Source: a virus. From it: a DNA stretch of 29,023 nt. The notes beneath the pieces are model-generated. The model searched no databases. It was not told the origin of the DNA and was given only the letters and a program-made list of their open reading frames with translations. This document shows, piece by piece, positions 7,700-14,802 of this stretch. How positions within the stretch are numbered: position 1 is the first letter of the stretch; each line of letters starts with the position of its first letter. The position numbers and the translations under genes are program-made. The stretch covers positions 1 to 29,023 of IMG/VR virus record IMGVR_UViG_3300027721_000055. One strand, given 5' to 3'.

Positions 7700-9834
7700 C
7701 AGTTCTTGTTGATTTGGATTGTCCAGATTCTTCCGCTTCCAGTTGAAGTGCTATGAATCTTACGGGCGGCAGCATTGCTTGTCGAGTACTCTTCCGCGCT
7801 ACTGAGGTCCCGCTGCAAACGCATCGGCTCTCGCACGACCGGAAAGCCCCGGAGTTCGTCGATGCGGTTAATCTCCACAATTAGCTGGGTTGTAGTCCCG
7901 GTCCACACATCGTGGTTCGGGTTAGCGTCCGAGTAGTACTTGAGGAAAATGTCTAGTAGCTCCGTAGATCCCTGTCTCGTGCTCGAATCTCGTGCTGAAT
8001 TCTCAACCATCGGGTGGAAGTAGCTACGAGTCCCGTACCGAGCGGATCCCAGAACGGCTTGGTTCGGTTCGTAGTCCAAGAGCCACCGCGCAAAGAACGG
8101 CAGCTCGCGCCGGATCAAAGCCTCCTGCTGTTCGTTCGGCAAGAAGTCTCGGCAAGAGTTTTGTGCGATTCGGAAAGCCATGAGCTTGTCCCGGTTCGAA
8201 CTCTCCAAGGTCGGGATCATGCTCAGACTGTTCGCGTCTTCGTTCAGGGTAATGATCGCCCGCCCGTACCAGTTGATGTCTGTGCGGTCCGCGTACTTGG
8301 CCTCGACTTGGATCCTTGGATTCGCAACGAGCTTTTTGAGCATCTCGACAAACTTACGGTGGTCTGCAAAGTTCGTTGCGGATACCGAGTCATCAACGGT
8401 CCAAACCGGAACTTCGCTCAGGCCCTTGTTGAAGGTGGTCTTCGCGCTAAGGTACTCGCTCGCGTCAGCGTGGCCACCCAAAAGGTTCCCCACGATAAAC
8501 TGGCTCAGCAAGGTCTTTCCCCGGCGAGGAGGCCCAGCAATGATCACCGCGTGACCGCTCAGCTGGCGCTTGTAATACGACGCTTGGTAGGCCCGGGAAA
8601 GCCAAGCAAACCAAAAGTCCAAGGGCATGCACCCAAGCTCGTCCGCGATCGGGTCAAAGAACTTGTTGAAGAAGTTGTAAAGCCACGGCCAGTCAGAGGG
8701 CTCTCCCGTGACGGCTGGAACCAATGCTTTGCACCGGCTGGTGTTAACCAAGCGACGTCCGTCTGATTCGATGATCAAACGCTCTTCGCGGAATACAAAG
8801 GGCGCTGCTCCGTCAACGCGGTTATGCGTGATGATGTGGTGCAGAGCCGCTTCGATCTCCGTGACTTTCTGACCCTTCTTTTTATCTTGGCTGAAACCGG
8901 CCATCTTTAGGTGCAAAATAACGTTGTCCCGAATATTTCGAATTGGGCCGAGCGGGCCCGTGATCCAGAAGTCTCGTCCGTCGTACCAGATATCGCTGAC
9001 GCCCTCGACCAATCTCTTGGTCTCGTACTTCTGGACAAAAGCGTTCCCGAAGATTTCGCGCCAAGAAATGAAGGGCGCTCCAGCCCGATCGCTGTAGCAG
9101 ATCATCCCCTCGGGCTTAACCATCGCGCCTTCCCGATCGATGCCGTCCTCGATCCAGAATAAGGGGCCCCGGGAGCCTTCAATAAACTCGCCCTTCCAAC
9201 GGTTTGGAAAACGCTCAGCGAGCTCGGTGGCGACAACGCTCAAAGGGACCGAGACGTCCGTGACTACTTTCTTCCCGGTACCAACTTTAAACAAAGCTAT
9301 CAAAGCATCCGCCGCAGAAATCTTACCGCCAAAGTCTTTCCAGTTCGTCCCCGCTTCGTAGTACTGGCTCGGCTTTGTACTTGTGGCGTCGTATCCGGCG
9401 TAGAGCTTTTTAGCGTTCACGATCTTACTGAGCTGCTCAAGCACAAGCTCGGCAGTGTCTTCCGTGACCATCAAAGGCTCTTCGAGCTCCCAGATCAAAC
9501 GCAAGTGGTCTGACCAGGTCTTAACGGCCCAGGTCGGCATCGGGCCACCGCTGCGTTTCTTTTCCAGAATGTCCTGCAAGTTCGCCCAGTCAACTGGGAC
9601 GTCATAGTCCACAATGAAACTGTGAATCTTGCACGGTGAATTTTGAATCCCGACCCGTTCGTTCGGGTTCAGAGCCTCTACTCCCGAAATGAAAGCGTGA
9701 CGGGTGTCCACGTTGGCGCACCAAGCGCGGAAAGAAGACTTGCTTTTAAGGTCTGGGTACTTGCTCGACCAAGTTAAGGGGTCGAATGGGGCGGCGGAAT
9801 CGGATCGTAAGTTTGGAATGGAGTAGTATTTCAT
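7699..9834 (-). CDS. Primase-helicase (AEP-like primase plus D5/VirE-type AAA+ helicase)
   Basis: The protein is 711 aa from the ATG at 9834; a TTG at 9876 would add 14 residues. The N-terminal half resembles an archaeo-eukaryotic primase: FIVDYD gives a DxD pair at residues 76 and 78, SDH (108-110) fits the sxH motif, and GYD with KPSQYYEAG (~147-162) fits the third region. The C-terminal half is a helicase ATPase: Walker A GPPRRGKT (434-441), Walker B VWTVDD (477-482), then IITLNEDANS like virus-type helicases. It would unwind DNA and lay primers for the polymerase encoded just upstream. The helicase call is firm, the primase call is inferred from motifs. No SD sequence is seen. Confidence 0.75.
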   Translation of the reverse strand: MKYYSIPNLRSDSAAPFDPLTWSSKYPDLKSKSSFRAWCANVDTRHAFISGVEALNPNERVGIQNSPCKIHSFIVDYDVPVDWANLQDILEKKRSGGPMPTWAVKTWSDHLRLIWELEEPLMVTEDTAELVLEQLSKIVNAKKLYAGYDATSTKPSQYYEAGTNWKDFGGKISAADALIALFKVGTGKKVVTDVSVPLSVVATELAERFPNRWKGEFIEGSRGPLFWIEDGIDREGAMVKPEGMICYSDRAGAPFISWREIFGNAFVQKYETKRLVEGVSDIWYDGRDFWITGPLGPIRNIRDNVILHLKMAGFSQDKKKGQKVTEIEAALHHIITHNRVDGAAPFVFREERLIIESDGRRLVNTSRCKALVPAVTGEPSDWPWLYNFFNKFFDPIADELGCMPLDFWFAWLSRAYQASYYKRQLSGHAVIIAGPPRRGKTLLSQFIVGNLLGGHADASEYLSAKTTFNKGLSEVPVWTVDDSVSATNFADHRKFVEMLKKLVANPRIQVEAKYADRTDINWYGRAIITLNEDANSLSMIPTLESSNRDKLMAFRIAQNSCRDFLPNEQQEALIRRELPFFARWLLDYEPNQAVLGSARYGTRSYFHPMVENSARDSSTRQGSTELLDIFLKYYSDANPNHDVWTGTTTQLIVEINRIDELRGFPVVREPMRLQRDLSSAEEYSTSNAAARKIHSTSTGSGRIWTIQINKN

Positions 9835-9880
9835 TGGTTCGAGGTCTTGGTTACAAGGTGCATGGTTCTGGGTCAAGCGA

Positions 9881-12577
9881 TTATTTGGTATAAATTTTAA
9901 CGACGTGGCCTTCGGCGTCCAGCGGGATGTCTGGGATCCACGGGGGTGGGGTTCGCATGATCTGGGTGACGTCGGCCAGGGTCCGCTCAGCGTCCCGATC
10001 GAGGCACTCGATCACGACTTCATCGTGAACGTGCAAGATGATCTTGTGGCCCGCTTCTTCGATCTGGCGCAAGTGGTAGCAGAAGACGTCCCGGGCAAGG
10101 CTCTGGCTACAGTTATGGGCTATTAAGAGTTGGTCTTGGCTTCCGCGCACGACGAATCTATTTTTAGGTCCGCAGTCTCTGATGTCGAATACCTGTTTGA
10201 ATAACTTGGTTTCAAGGTGCTCGCTATTTCGAAGGATACCCCAGCATTTATTCTGAATAAAAGCGTCGATCGCGCAATTCCATTTTTGTCGGATTGATCT
10301 AAGACCCAACCGGGAATTCGTGAGCGTCGAGTATTCCGCATATTTTCCTGATGGGTTGACCATCGACAGTTTTCGAAAGAGTAGCCCTTGTTGTTGTCTA
10401 TGCGATCTAGGCAAAGTCCTTCCAACCATGACGGGTACATTTGATCCCAAAATGCCTGAAATGAATATTGCCATTCTGGACATACTGTAATTCCACGACC
10501 TCCGTAGTTCTCCCAAGCCTGATGGCTTGGTAAACGACACCGGTCGTTCATTGATCGCCACACCGCAAAAAGTTTGTGTTTGCTTTTCTTGTGCGTAGAC
10601 TTTTGGTCCGAAATTTTCGACGCAAGTAGTGGACAACTTTTTGAGCAAAACTTTCCAGTTATGAGCTCTCCGGATAAACGATTCACTATTTTTCCACAAT
10701 CGCATTTTAGTTCCCAAATAATATTTCGTCTGTGTTTTCCGATTGGTCTTACCGCTAAGCAGGTCCCAAATTTTTTTCCAGTATAATCTTTTGCTTTGTT
10801 TGTTAACTCCATGCGGTAAACGTACCAAACTTAGTTCTAAGTGTCTAGCTTTTTCAGCAGGAACCCAACTATCTTCGATCAAGAATTGATGGTCTGGCGT
10901 GCATGTAATCCCGTGGCATTCAATAACTTCTTGGATACCCGAGTTGATTAAGCCCTTATGTTTAACAAAGTTTAAGCCATCCCAAAGCTCGTCGTCTAAG
11001 GACACATCTTGAATCTGGACCCACCCGCGTTGTTTCGATAAAACATTAGTTTCACCAATTAAGCAGTTCTCCGTAAGCATTCCATGCCACGGGCGAACCA
11101 GCATCGGCCTTCCGTTCCGGACCATCGTGCACACCAGAGCGTCAGCCGTTTTGTTGACCCCTTTGTAGTGCATGGCATTTCCGCTCGGAAGCTCAACTCG
11201 GTACTCCCCAGACTTGGAGGCCATCTTGATCTCCCGCTCAAACTTGCGCCAGAGCTCGACAACCTTGTTCATCTTGGTCTGGTAAAGCCGAACACTTTTT
11301 GTGGCCTCGTCCAGATCGCACTTCATGATCATCGCGTACTTCTTTGCGGAAGCGCCGTATCCGCACCCGAGAACCATTCCCTTTACGAGTAGGCGCAGGC
11401 CCGGATCCAATGACTTCATCGAACCTTTATCCTTTGACCAAAGGCCAAACCGGATCGCGAACGCCTCGTACATGTCTTCCGTGTTTCGGATCTCGTTCAA
11501 GGTGTCCCAGTCCTTCGCCAGCCAGCACAAGGTGCGAACTTCGATCTGGCTCAAGTCAACCACGACCAGGCTCGACCCTTCAGGACTCCTGATTTGGGAA
11601 CGAAGGTCCACGCCGAACATTTCTTTGCGCGGTAAGTTTTGCAGGTTCAGGTTTCCGCCGGAGCCCGAGAACCTCTTGGTGTGCGCTCCACAATACATCA
11701 AGCCACCGTAGTACCGGTTGTCAATCGAGCCCTTCTCGAAAGCCTCAACTTTCTTCAAAAGCGCGTTGATCCTGCGGTAACTGCGGACGGCGTAGACCCA
11801 CGGGAAAGTCTCAGCGTGCAGGTCGAGCCACGCTTCGCATTCCTCATCACCCATAGCCCAACTCTTTGGCGGGGCAATCCCAGCAGCGCGGCACGCTTTA
11901 TTTGCTTCGGTCCGGCTGAGCAAGGCCCCCGAGTCTTTCCACGGGATAGCCTCGTGCGCTTCAAAAAGTGAAATCCTGAGCTTCGCGGCATTTTGAGAAA
12001 TGAGCTCTTCGTCTACCGGCAAACCGCGACGGCAGATTTTGCGGGTGTGTGCGCTGTAGTAACGCTCGTACTCGGGCCACTGGCTTTCCAGTTCTTGCCA
12101 AAGCTTCAAACACCAACGGCTGTCGTCCAGAGCGTAAGCTGTGACTTCGGCTTTGAACTCGGGGTCCATGAGGTCCCAGTCCAAACCCTTCATGTTGTCC
12201 CGGGTTTCTTTGCTGAGTTCGACCTTGAAGATATCTTTAACAGCGTTCTTCAGGGCCCGAGGCTTTCCTAGAAAGGCTGTGAGGTCTGCCGTGCAATGCC
12301 ACTCCGCGTAGTCTGCCGAAGCCCACCAGCCTTGCTCGATCCCATACAGGTACAAGCTTTCATCGAAGGACGCGTTGTGGCTCAGTACGCGTTGACCGGC
12401 CAGCTTTGACCAATCAAATTTGGCGGGATCGCCGCACCATTCATAGCCGTCGTCCGCAACGACAGAGACCATGTAGGCGTCAAATTTAGGGTGAGCGAAG
12501 TATCCTCGGGGTCCGTAGACCGAGACAGAACATTCTTTATCGTAGTAGGATTCGAAATCGACAGCGTAAGTAATCAT
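9881..12577 (-). CDS. Family A DNA polymerase with 3'-5' exonuclease, interrupted by an intein
   Basis: The precursor is 898 aa and should splice to 580 aa. The N-terminus is a DnaQ-like proofreading exonuclease: D7/E9 (AVDFESY), N68/D72 (SHNASFD) and Y148-D152 (YALDD). The polymerase shows motif A (VVVDLSQIEVR, D341), motif B (RLLVKGMVLGCGYG, R395/K399/Y407) and motif C (HVHDEV, D852). The segment between B and C is broken after WHGMLTEN (residue 504) by a 318-aa intein, and the protein resumes at C823 (CSQSLARD). It is the phage replicase. The start ATG is 11 nt downstream of a hairpin terminator. Splicing is required, since the insertion splits a conserved region needed for the palm. Confidence 0.92.
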   Translation of the reverse strand: MITYAVDFESYYDKECSVSVYGPRGYFAHPKFDAYMVSVVADDGYEWCGDPAKFDWSKLAGQRVLSHNASFDESLYLYGIEQGWWASADYAEWHCTADLTAFLGKPRALKNAVKDIFKVELSKETRDNMKGLDWDLMDPEFKAEVTAYALDDSRWCLKLWQELESQWPEYERYYSAHTRKICRRGLPVDEELISQNAAKLRISLFEAHEAIPWKDSGALLSRTEANKACRAAGIAPPKSWAMGDEECEAWLDLHAETFPWVYAVRSYRRINALLKKVEAFEKGSIDNRYYGGLMYCGAHTKRFSGSGGNLNLQNLPRKEMFGVDLRSQIRSPEGSSLVVVDLSQIEVRTLCWLAKDWDTLNEIRNTEDMYEAFAIRFGLWSKDKGSMKSLDPGLRLLVKGMVLGCGYGASAKKYAMIMKCDLDEATKSVRLYQTKMNKVVELWRKFEREIKMASKSGEYRVELPSGNAMHYKGVNKTADALVCTMVRNGRPMLVRPWHGMLTENCLIGETNVLSKQRGWVQIQDVSLDDELWDGLNFVKHKGLINSGIQEVIECHGITCTPDHQFLIEDSWVPAEKARHLELSLVRLPHGVNKQSKRLYWKKIWDLLSGKTNRKTQTKYYLGTKMRLWKNSESFIRRAHNWKVLLKKLSTTCVENFGPKVYAQEKQTQTFCGVAINERPVSFTKPSGLGELRRSWNYSMSRMAIFISGILGSNVPVMVGRTLPRSHRQQQGLLFRKLSMVNPSGKYAEYSTLTNSRLGLRSIRQKWNCAIDAFIQNKCWGILRNSEHLETKLFKQVFDIRDCGPKNRFVVRGSQDQLLIAHNCSQSLARDVFCYHLRQIEEAGHKIILHVHDEVVIECLDRDAERTLADVTQIMRTPPPWIPDIPLDAEGHVVKIYTK
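10123..10812 (-). CDS. HNH homing endonuclease nested in the intein in the +1 frame
   Basis: The protein is 229 aa, same strand as the polymerase but shifted by one base; the ATG begins at the second base of polymerase codon 589. It is complete: a zinc-ribbon-like N-terminal part (DYTGKKFG; C37/C39 and C56/C60), an HNH core of the YGGRGI type (NYGGRGITVC at 102-111, LDRIDNNKGY at 135-144, FENCRW at 146-151), and a C-terminal helix-turn-helix (DKNGIARSTLLFRINAG, ~175-191). Such proteins cut DNA at sites lacking the element. The stop lies 11 bp before the intein end. A stop codon about 9 codons upstream rules out a longer frame. There is no SD; a promoter-like sequence sits 6 nt before the ATG. 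Confidence 0.88.
   Translation of the reverse strand: MELTNKAKDYTGKKFGTCLAVRPIGKHRRNIIWELKCDCGKIVNRLSGELITGKFCSKSCPLLASKISDQKSTHKKSKHKLFAVWRSMNDRCRLPSHQAWENYGGRGITVCPEWQYSFQAFWDQMYPSWLEGLCLDRIDNNKGYSFENCRWSTHQENMRNTRRSRIPGWVLDQSDKNGIARSTLLFRINAGVSFEIASTLKPSYSNRYSTSETADLKIDSSCAEAKTNS
10819..10847 (-). promoter_or_regulatory. Promoter-like sequence ahead of the nested HNH gene
   Basis: On the minus strand TAGACA (10847-10842), a 17-bp spacer and TACGTT (10824-10819), then 6 nt and the ATG. The -35 matches consensus at 5 of 6 positions, the -10 at only 3. The geometry equals that of the 5538 promoter. The start region reads GGTACGTTTACCGCATG, nearly the same as the sequence before the gene at 23740. 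Confidence 0.35.
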
Positions 12578-12587
12578 AATGAGTATT

Positions 12588-12625
12588 TAAAAAGGTGCCT
12601 ACCGCTTTGACACGATAGGCACCTT
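12588..12625 (-). terminator. Intrinsic terminator / attenuator just upstream of DNA polymerase
   Basis: Read on the minus strand, AAGGTGCCTATCG (12625-12613), an 8-nt loop, and CGGTAGGCACCTT (12604-12592) form a 13-bp stem with one G-T pair, followed by a run of five T. It lies between the small gene ending at 12655 and the polymerase ATG at 12577, so it can end or reduce leftward transcription before the polymerase. Confidence 0.75.
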
Positions 12626-12654
12626 GAGTTTGGTATTATTTCTTTCTAAGCAAC

Positions 12655-12867
12655 TCAGTCAACAAGTTCGAATTCAAGCTGGTCAGCGTCTCCGCTAAGC
12701 TTTTTGATTTCGCTATCGATAGCATTACGCACTGCACAAAGACCGTGCAGTTGGGTGATAAGCTTGCTGACGTTGTCTTCAAGCTCTTCGAGGACTCCGT
12801 TGATACTTGCAAGCTCTTGCTTGAGGATCGGGAGCGGATTGGGATGTTCTGCGATTTGTAGGCTCAT
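12655..12867 (-). CDS. Small coiled-coil protein, function unknown
   Basis: The protein is 70 aa and largely one predicted helix pair (ILKQELASINGVLEELEDN... LITQLHGLCAVRNAIDSEIKKL) with heptad-like leucines. The ATG at 12867 is preceded by an A-rich stretch rather than an SD. It lies between the probable ssDNA-binding protein and the polymerase and is followed by the terminator at 12588-12625. Its setting suggests an accessory replication factor or an oligomerising adaptor, which is only inference. Confidence 0.65.
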   Translation of the reverse strand: MSLQIAEHPNPLPILKQELASINGVLEELEDNVSKLITQLHGLCAVRNAIDSEIKKLSGDADQLEFELVD

Positions 12868-12891
12868 TGTATTTTTATTTTGAGGTTTAAC

Positions 12892-13578
12892 TTACTTCGA
12901 CTGACCATTAACCATACGGTTAAGGAACGCGACAACTTCTGGATCTTGTTTCTGGACACTGCGACCGAGGACTGGAACGTACCAGCTGTATCGTCCGCGC
13001 TCCAGCAGCAAGGAACTGAGGTTCCAAACTTGGCCAGTAAGGCTGAGGTTAGGGTTTCCGGTGTGGAAACTATTCACGATCTTGAACGTGTGGTCGAATG
13101 CAAAGCTTTGAACGGTGAGCTGTGCGAGTTGGTAAGCGGTTTCGCCAACCAAGAACGGGAACAGCTCCGCAGCTTCTTCTTCATCAACTGAACCAGCCGT
13201 CGGGTCGTATGGGACCAAAAGAATGATATCAGCGCGGGGGATGATTGGGTAGCTACTTTCAAGTTTAAGCTCAGCCGCTTCCTCGGGGGTGCGGGCAAAC
13301 TTCGCTTTGTACTCACCCTCGAACGGAACTTTTTCAGTCCAGCTCTTGGTGATCGACACCACCGTAACTGGCAGCTTTTTGCCGGGCTTTGCAATTGCTG
13401 CCCGACGATCTAGAACGAGGTCTCCGGGAGAGCCCTCGATCTCGCTCATCTTCTGGATGCAATTCAAACGTGGGACATGGAAGTCCTCCGAGTTGAAGCC
13501 TGAATTGTAGTTGGGGGCTACAATGACATTTTCAATTGGGGCGACGATTACTACTTCTGTTTCTGTTTCTTTTTTCAC
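12892..13578 (-). CDS. Probable phage single-stranded DNA-binding protein
   Basis: The protein is 228 aa from a GTG start (13576-13578). No catalytic motif is visible. It has VPRLNCIQKMSEIEG near residue 35 and a beta-rich middle, a layout I associate with phage ssDNA-binding or recombination-helper proteins located beside a polymerase and a PD-(D/E)XK nuclease. The acidic C-terminal tail typical of T7-type SSB is not obvious here; the tail ends in MVNGQSK. The context (nuclease upstream, polymerase downstream) is the main reason for the call. Alternatives include a recombination mediator of unknown fold. Confidence 0.45.
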   Translation of the reverse strand: MKKETETEVVIVAPIENVIVAPNYNSGFNSEDFHVPRLNCIQKMSEIEGSPGDLVLDRRAAIAKPGKKLPVTVVSITKSWTEKVPFEGEYKAKFARTPEEAAELKLESSYPIIPRADIILLVPYDPTAGSVDEEEAAELFPFLVGETAYQLAQLTVQSFAFDHTFKIVNSFHTGNPNLSLTGQVWNLSSLLLERGRYSWYVPVLGRSVQKQDPEVVAFLNRMVNGQSK

Positions 13579-13642
13579 GATTTATGTATTCTAGTTTTTT
13601 GTGACAATCCATTATGTATCGGCTGGCGTTTCACGTTTGGCC

Positions 13643-14782
13643 TTATTCTTGGGTCAAGGTAAACCTTTCGGTACCCCGCTCCAAAAGCTCTTCAGCTTCG
13701 AGCCTAAGCTCAAAGCTGCGACTCCATTCAGTCTTCTTGCCTTTAGGTGCTTTCGACGCGTAGAGGTCACGAATCTTAGCCACAGGAATTTGAACGAGAT
13801 CTAAAATGTCGGACTGGTCAATTCCGAGCTCATTTACATATTCATAAAAAAGAGCTTTGTCAACGACAACTTTCGTTGCGCCCATGCTTTTTAAGCGGAG
13901 GCCCGGAAGCTCAAAGCCTTCCTTTGCTTTTTGCACGGCCTTTGCGCGAATGCCGTCCGCCCACTTCTCGACGATCGTGGCCACGACGTACAGTTTAGCA
14001 AGCGCGTCGAGGTCATCAATATCTTCGGAGATCAAAGTCCCTTCCGGCAAAACATCCGGTTTGGATCTTTTAACAATCTCGATCGCTGTGTGGCCGAGGG
14101 CTGGGCACCGGTCCCGGTGCAAGCAGTACTGACAACCAGAGCTGATCTCAAGGTCGTCCAAATCTGGAACTGATCGGTCGGTCCACTTCGGGCGAACACG
14201 TTCTCCAGCCAAAATGACTAAAGACAACTCTTCGATGTACTCCGGCAAACGGTCCCGGGAATACTCGCCGATCAAGAGCTCGTTACGCTGCGGCAAAGAA
14301 AAGCTCGCAAAGATCGTTTGAATTTCTGGGAATTGCTGAAAGACTCCAACGGCGTAAGCCTTGCTTTGCCAGTTTTTAGGCGGGGCATCGACTTGGCCAA
14401 TTCCAGTTTTATGGTCGTGTAGAACCGCGAAGCACCCGGCAACTGCAACGATGTCCGCTGTGCCGAACGTCTCGCAACCATTGAGCCCCATTTTCAAAAG
14501 GATCTCCTGATGAATCGTCGGCTCTTCCCCGGCCTTATCGCGCAGGTACTGCAAAGCTGCTTCCATGTCTTCGATCAGCTTGTTGTAGATCTCAACTTCT
14601 TTTTCGTTGTGCAGGGCGCTAGGGTCCAAGATTTCAACGGCTTCGTGGATTCGAGTGCCCATTTCTGCGGCGTCGTTGGTACCCCCACGGCTTTGCCATC
14701 CGGCGCAAGCGTGAACGTGCTTGAGCGAACTGGGTCCGAACTCTGCGTGTGGTCTCTCTGAATGATCTGGTGTAGTTGTCAT
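13643..14782 (-). CDS. PD-(D/E)XK nuclease, DUF2800/AddB-like, probable Fe-S cluster
   Basis: The protein is 379 aa. The N-terminal PSSLKHVHACAG (C26) matches the start of DUF2800 and AddB/Cas4-like nucleases. The catalytic core is seen in FGTADIV (D110) and VLHDHKTG (D123-x-K125), with the helix NWQSKAYA supplying the usual Gln. C217, C220 and C226 (CQYCLHRDRC), together with C26, are positioned to hold a 4Fe-4S cluster. It would degrade or process DNA ends during recombination or host DNA breakdown. It starts with ATG 20 bp after the helicase stop and precedes the ssDNA-binding candidate, a typical phage recombination grouping. Confidence 0.82.
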   Translation of the reverse strand: MTTTPDHSERPHAEFGPSSLKHVHACAGWQSRGGTNDAAEMGTRIHEAVEILDPSALHNEKEVEIYNKLIEDMEAALQYLRDKAGEEPTIHQEILLKMGLNGCETFGTADIVAVAGCFAVLHDHKTGIGQVDAPPKNWQSKAYAVGVFQQFPEIQTIFASFSLPQRNELLIGEYSRDRLPEYIEELSLVILAGERVRPKWTDRSVPDLDDLEISSGCQYCLHRDRCPALGHTAIEIVKRSKPDVLPEGTLISEDIDDLDALAKLYVVATIVEKWADGIRAKAVQKAKEGFELPGLRLKSMGATKVVVDKALFYEYVNELGIDQSDILDLVQIPVAKIRDLYASKAPKGKKTEWSRSFELRLEAEELLERGTERFTLTQE

Positions 14783-14802
14783 TGGGTGCTAGGTGAAAAG
14801 TC

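Larger units (their letters stand above)
10112..11065 (-). other. Intein (protein-splicing element, 318 residues) in DNA polymerase
   Basis: The intein spans precursor residues 505-822. It has the Hint-domain blocks: block A begins with C505 (CLIGETNVLS), block B holds TPDH (T560, H563), block F is VFDIRDCGPKNRFVV, and block G is LLIAHN followed by C823. N-terminal Cys, terminal His-Asn and a Cys at +1 are the residues needed for class 1 splicing. The ~200 residues between blocks B and F show no LAGLIDADG or HNH motif in this frame and look like arbitrary sequence; the endonuclease is in another frame of the same DNA. A sampled line inside is about 40% GC against about 55% in the polymerase, which suggests later arrival. 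Confidence 0.92.

Noticed and set aside
8014-8766. A 250-codon open frame on the plus strand opposite the primase-helicase
   Set aside because: Composition (Arg/Val/Pro/Gln-rich) fits an antisense shadow; the opposite strand holds Walker A and B motifs in the same interval.
10123-10812. The HNH frame as a result of a sequencing indel or a decayed in-frame endonuclease
   Set aside because: A single indel would break either the upstream or the downstream splicing block out of the polymerase frame, but both blocks and the C-extein are in one frame, and the HNH protein is complete with its own start and stop.
12607-12612. A perfect TTGACA on the plus strand
   Set aside because: It is the loop of the polymerase terminator hairpin; no -10 box at 16-18 bp and no plus-strand gene follows.
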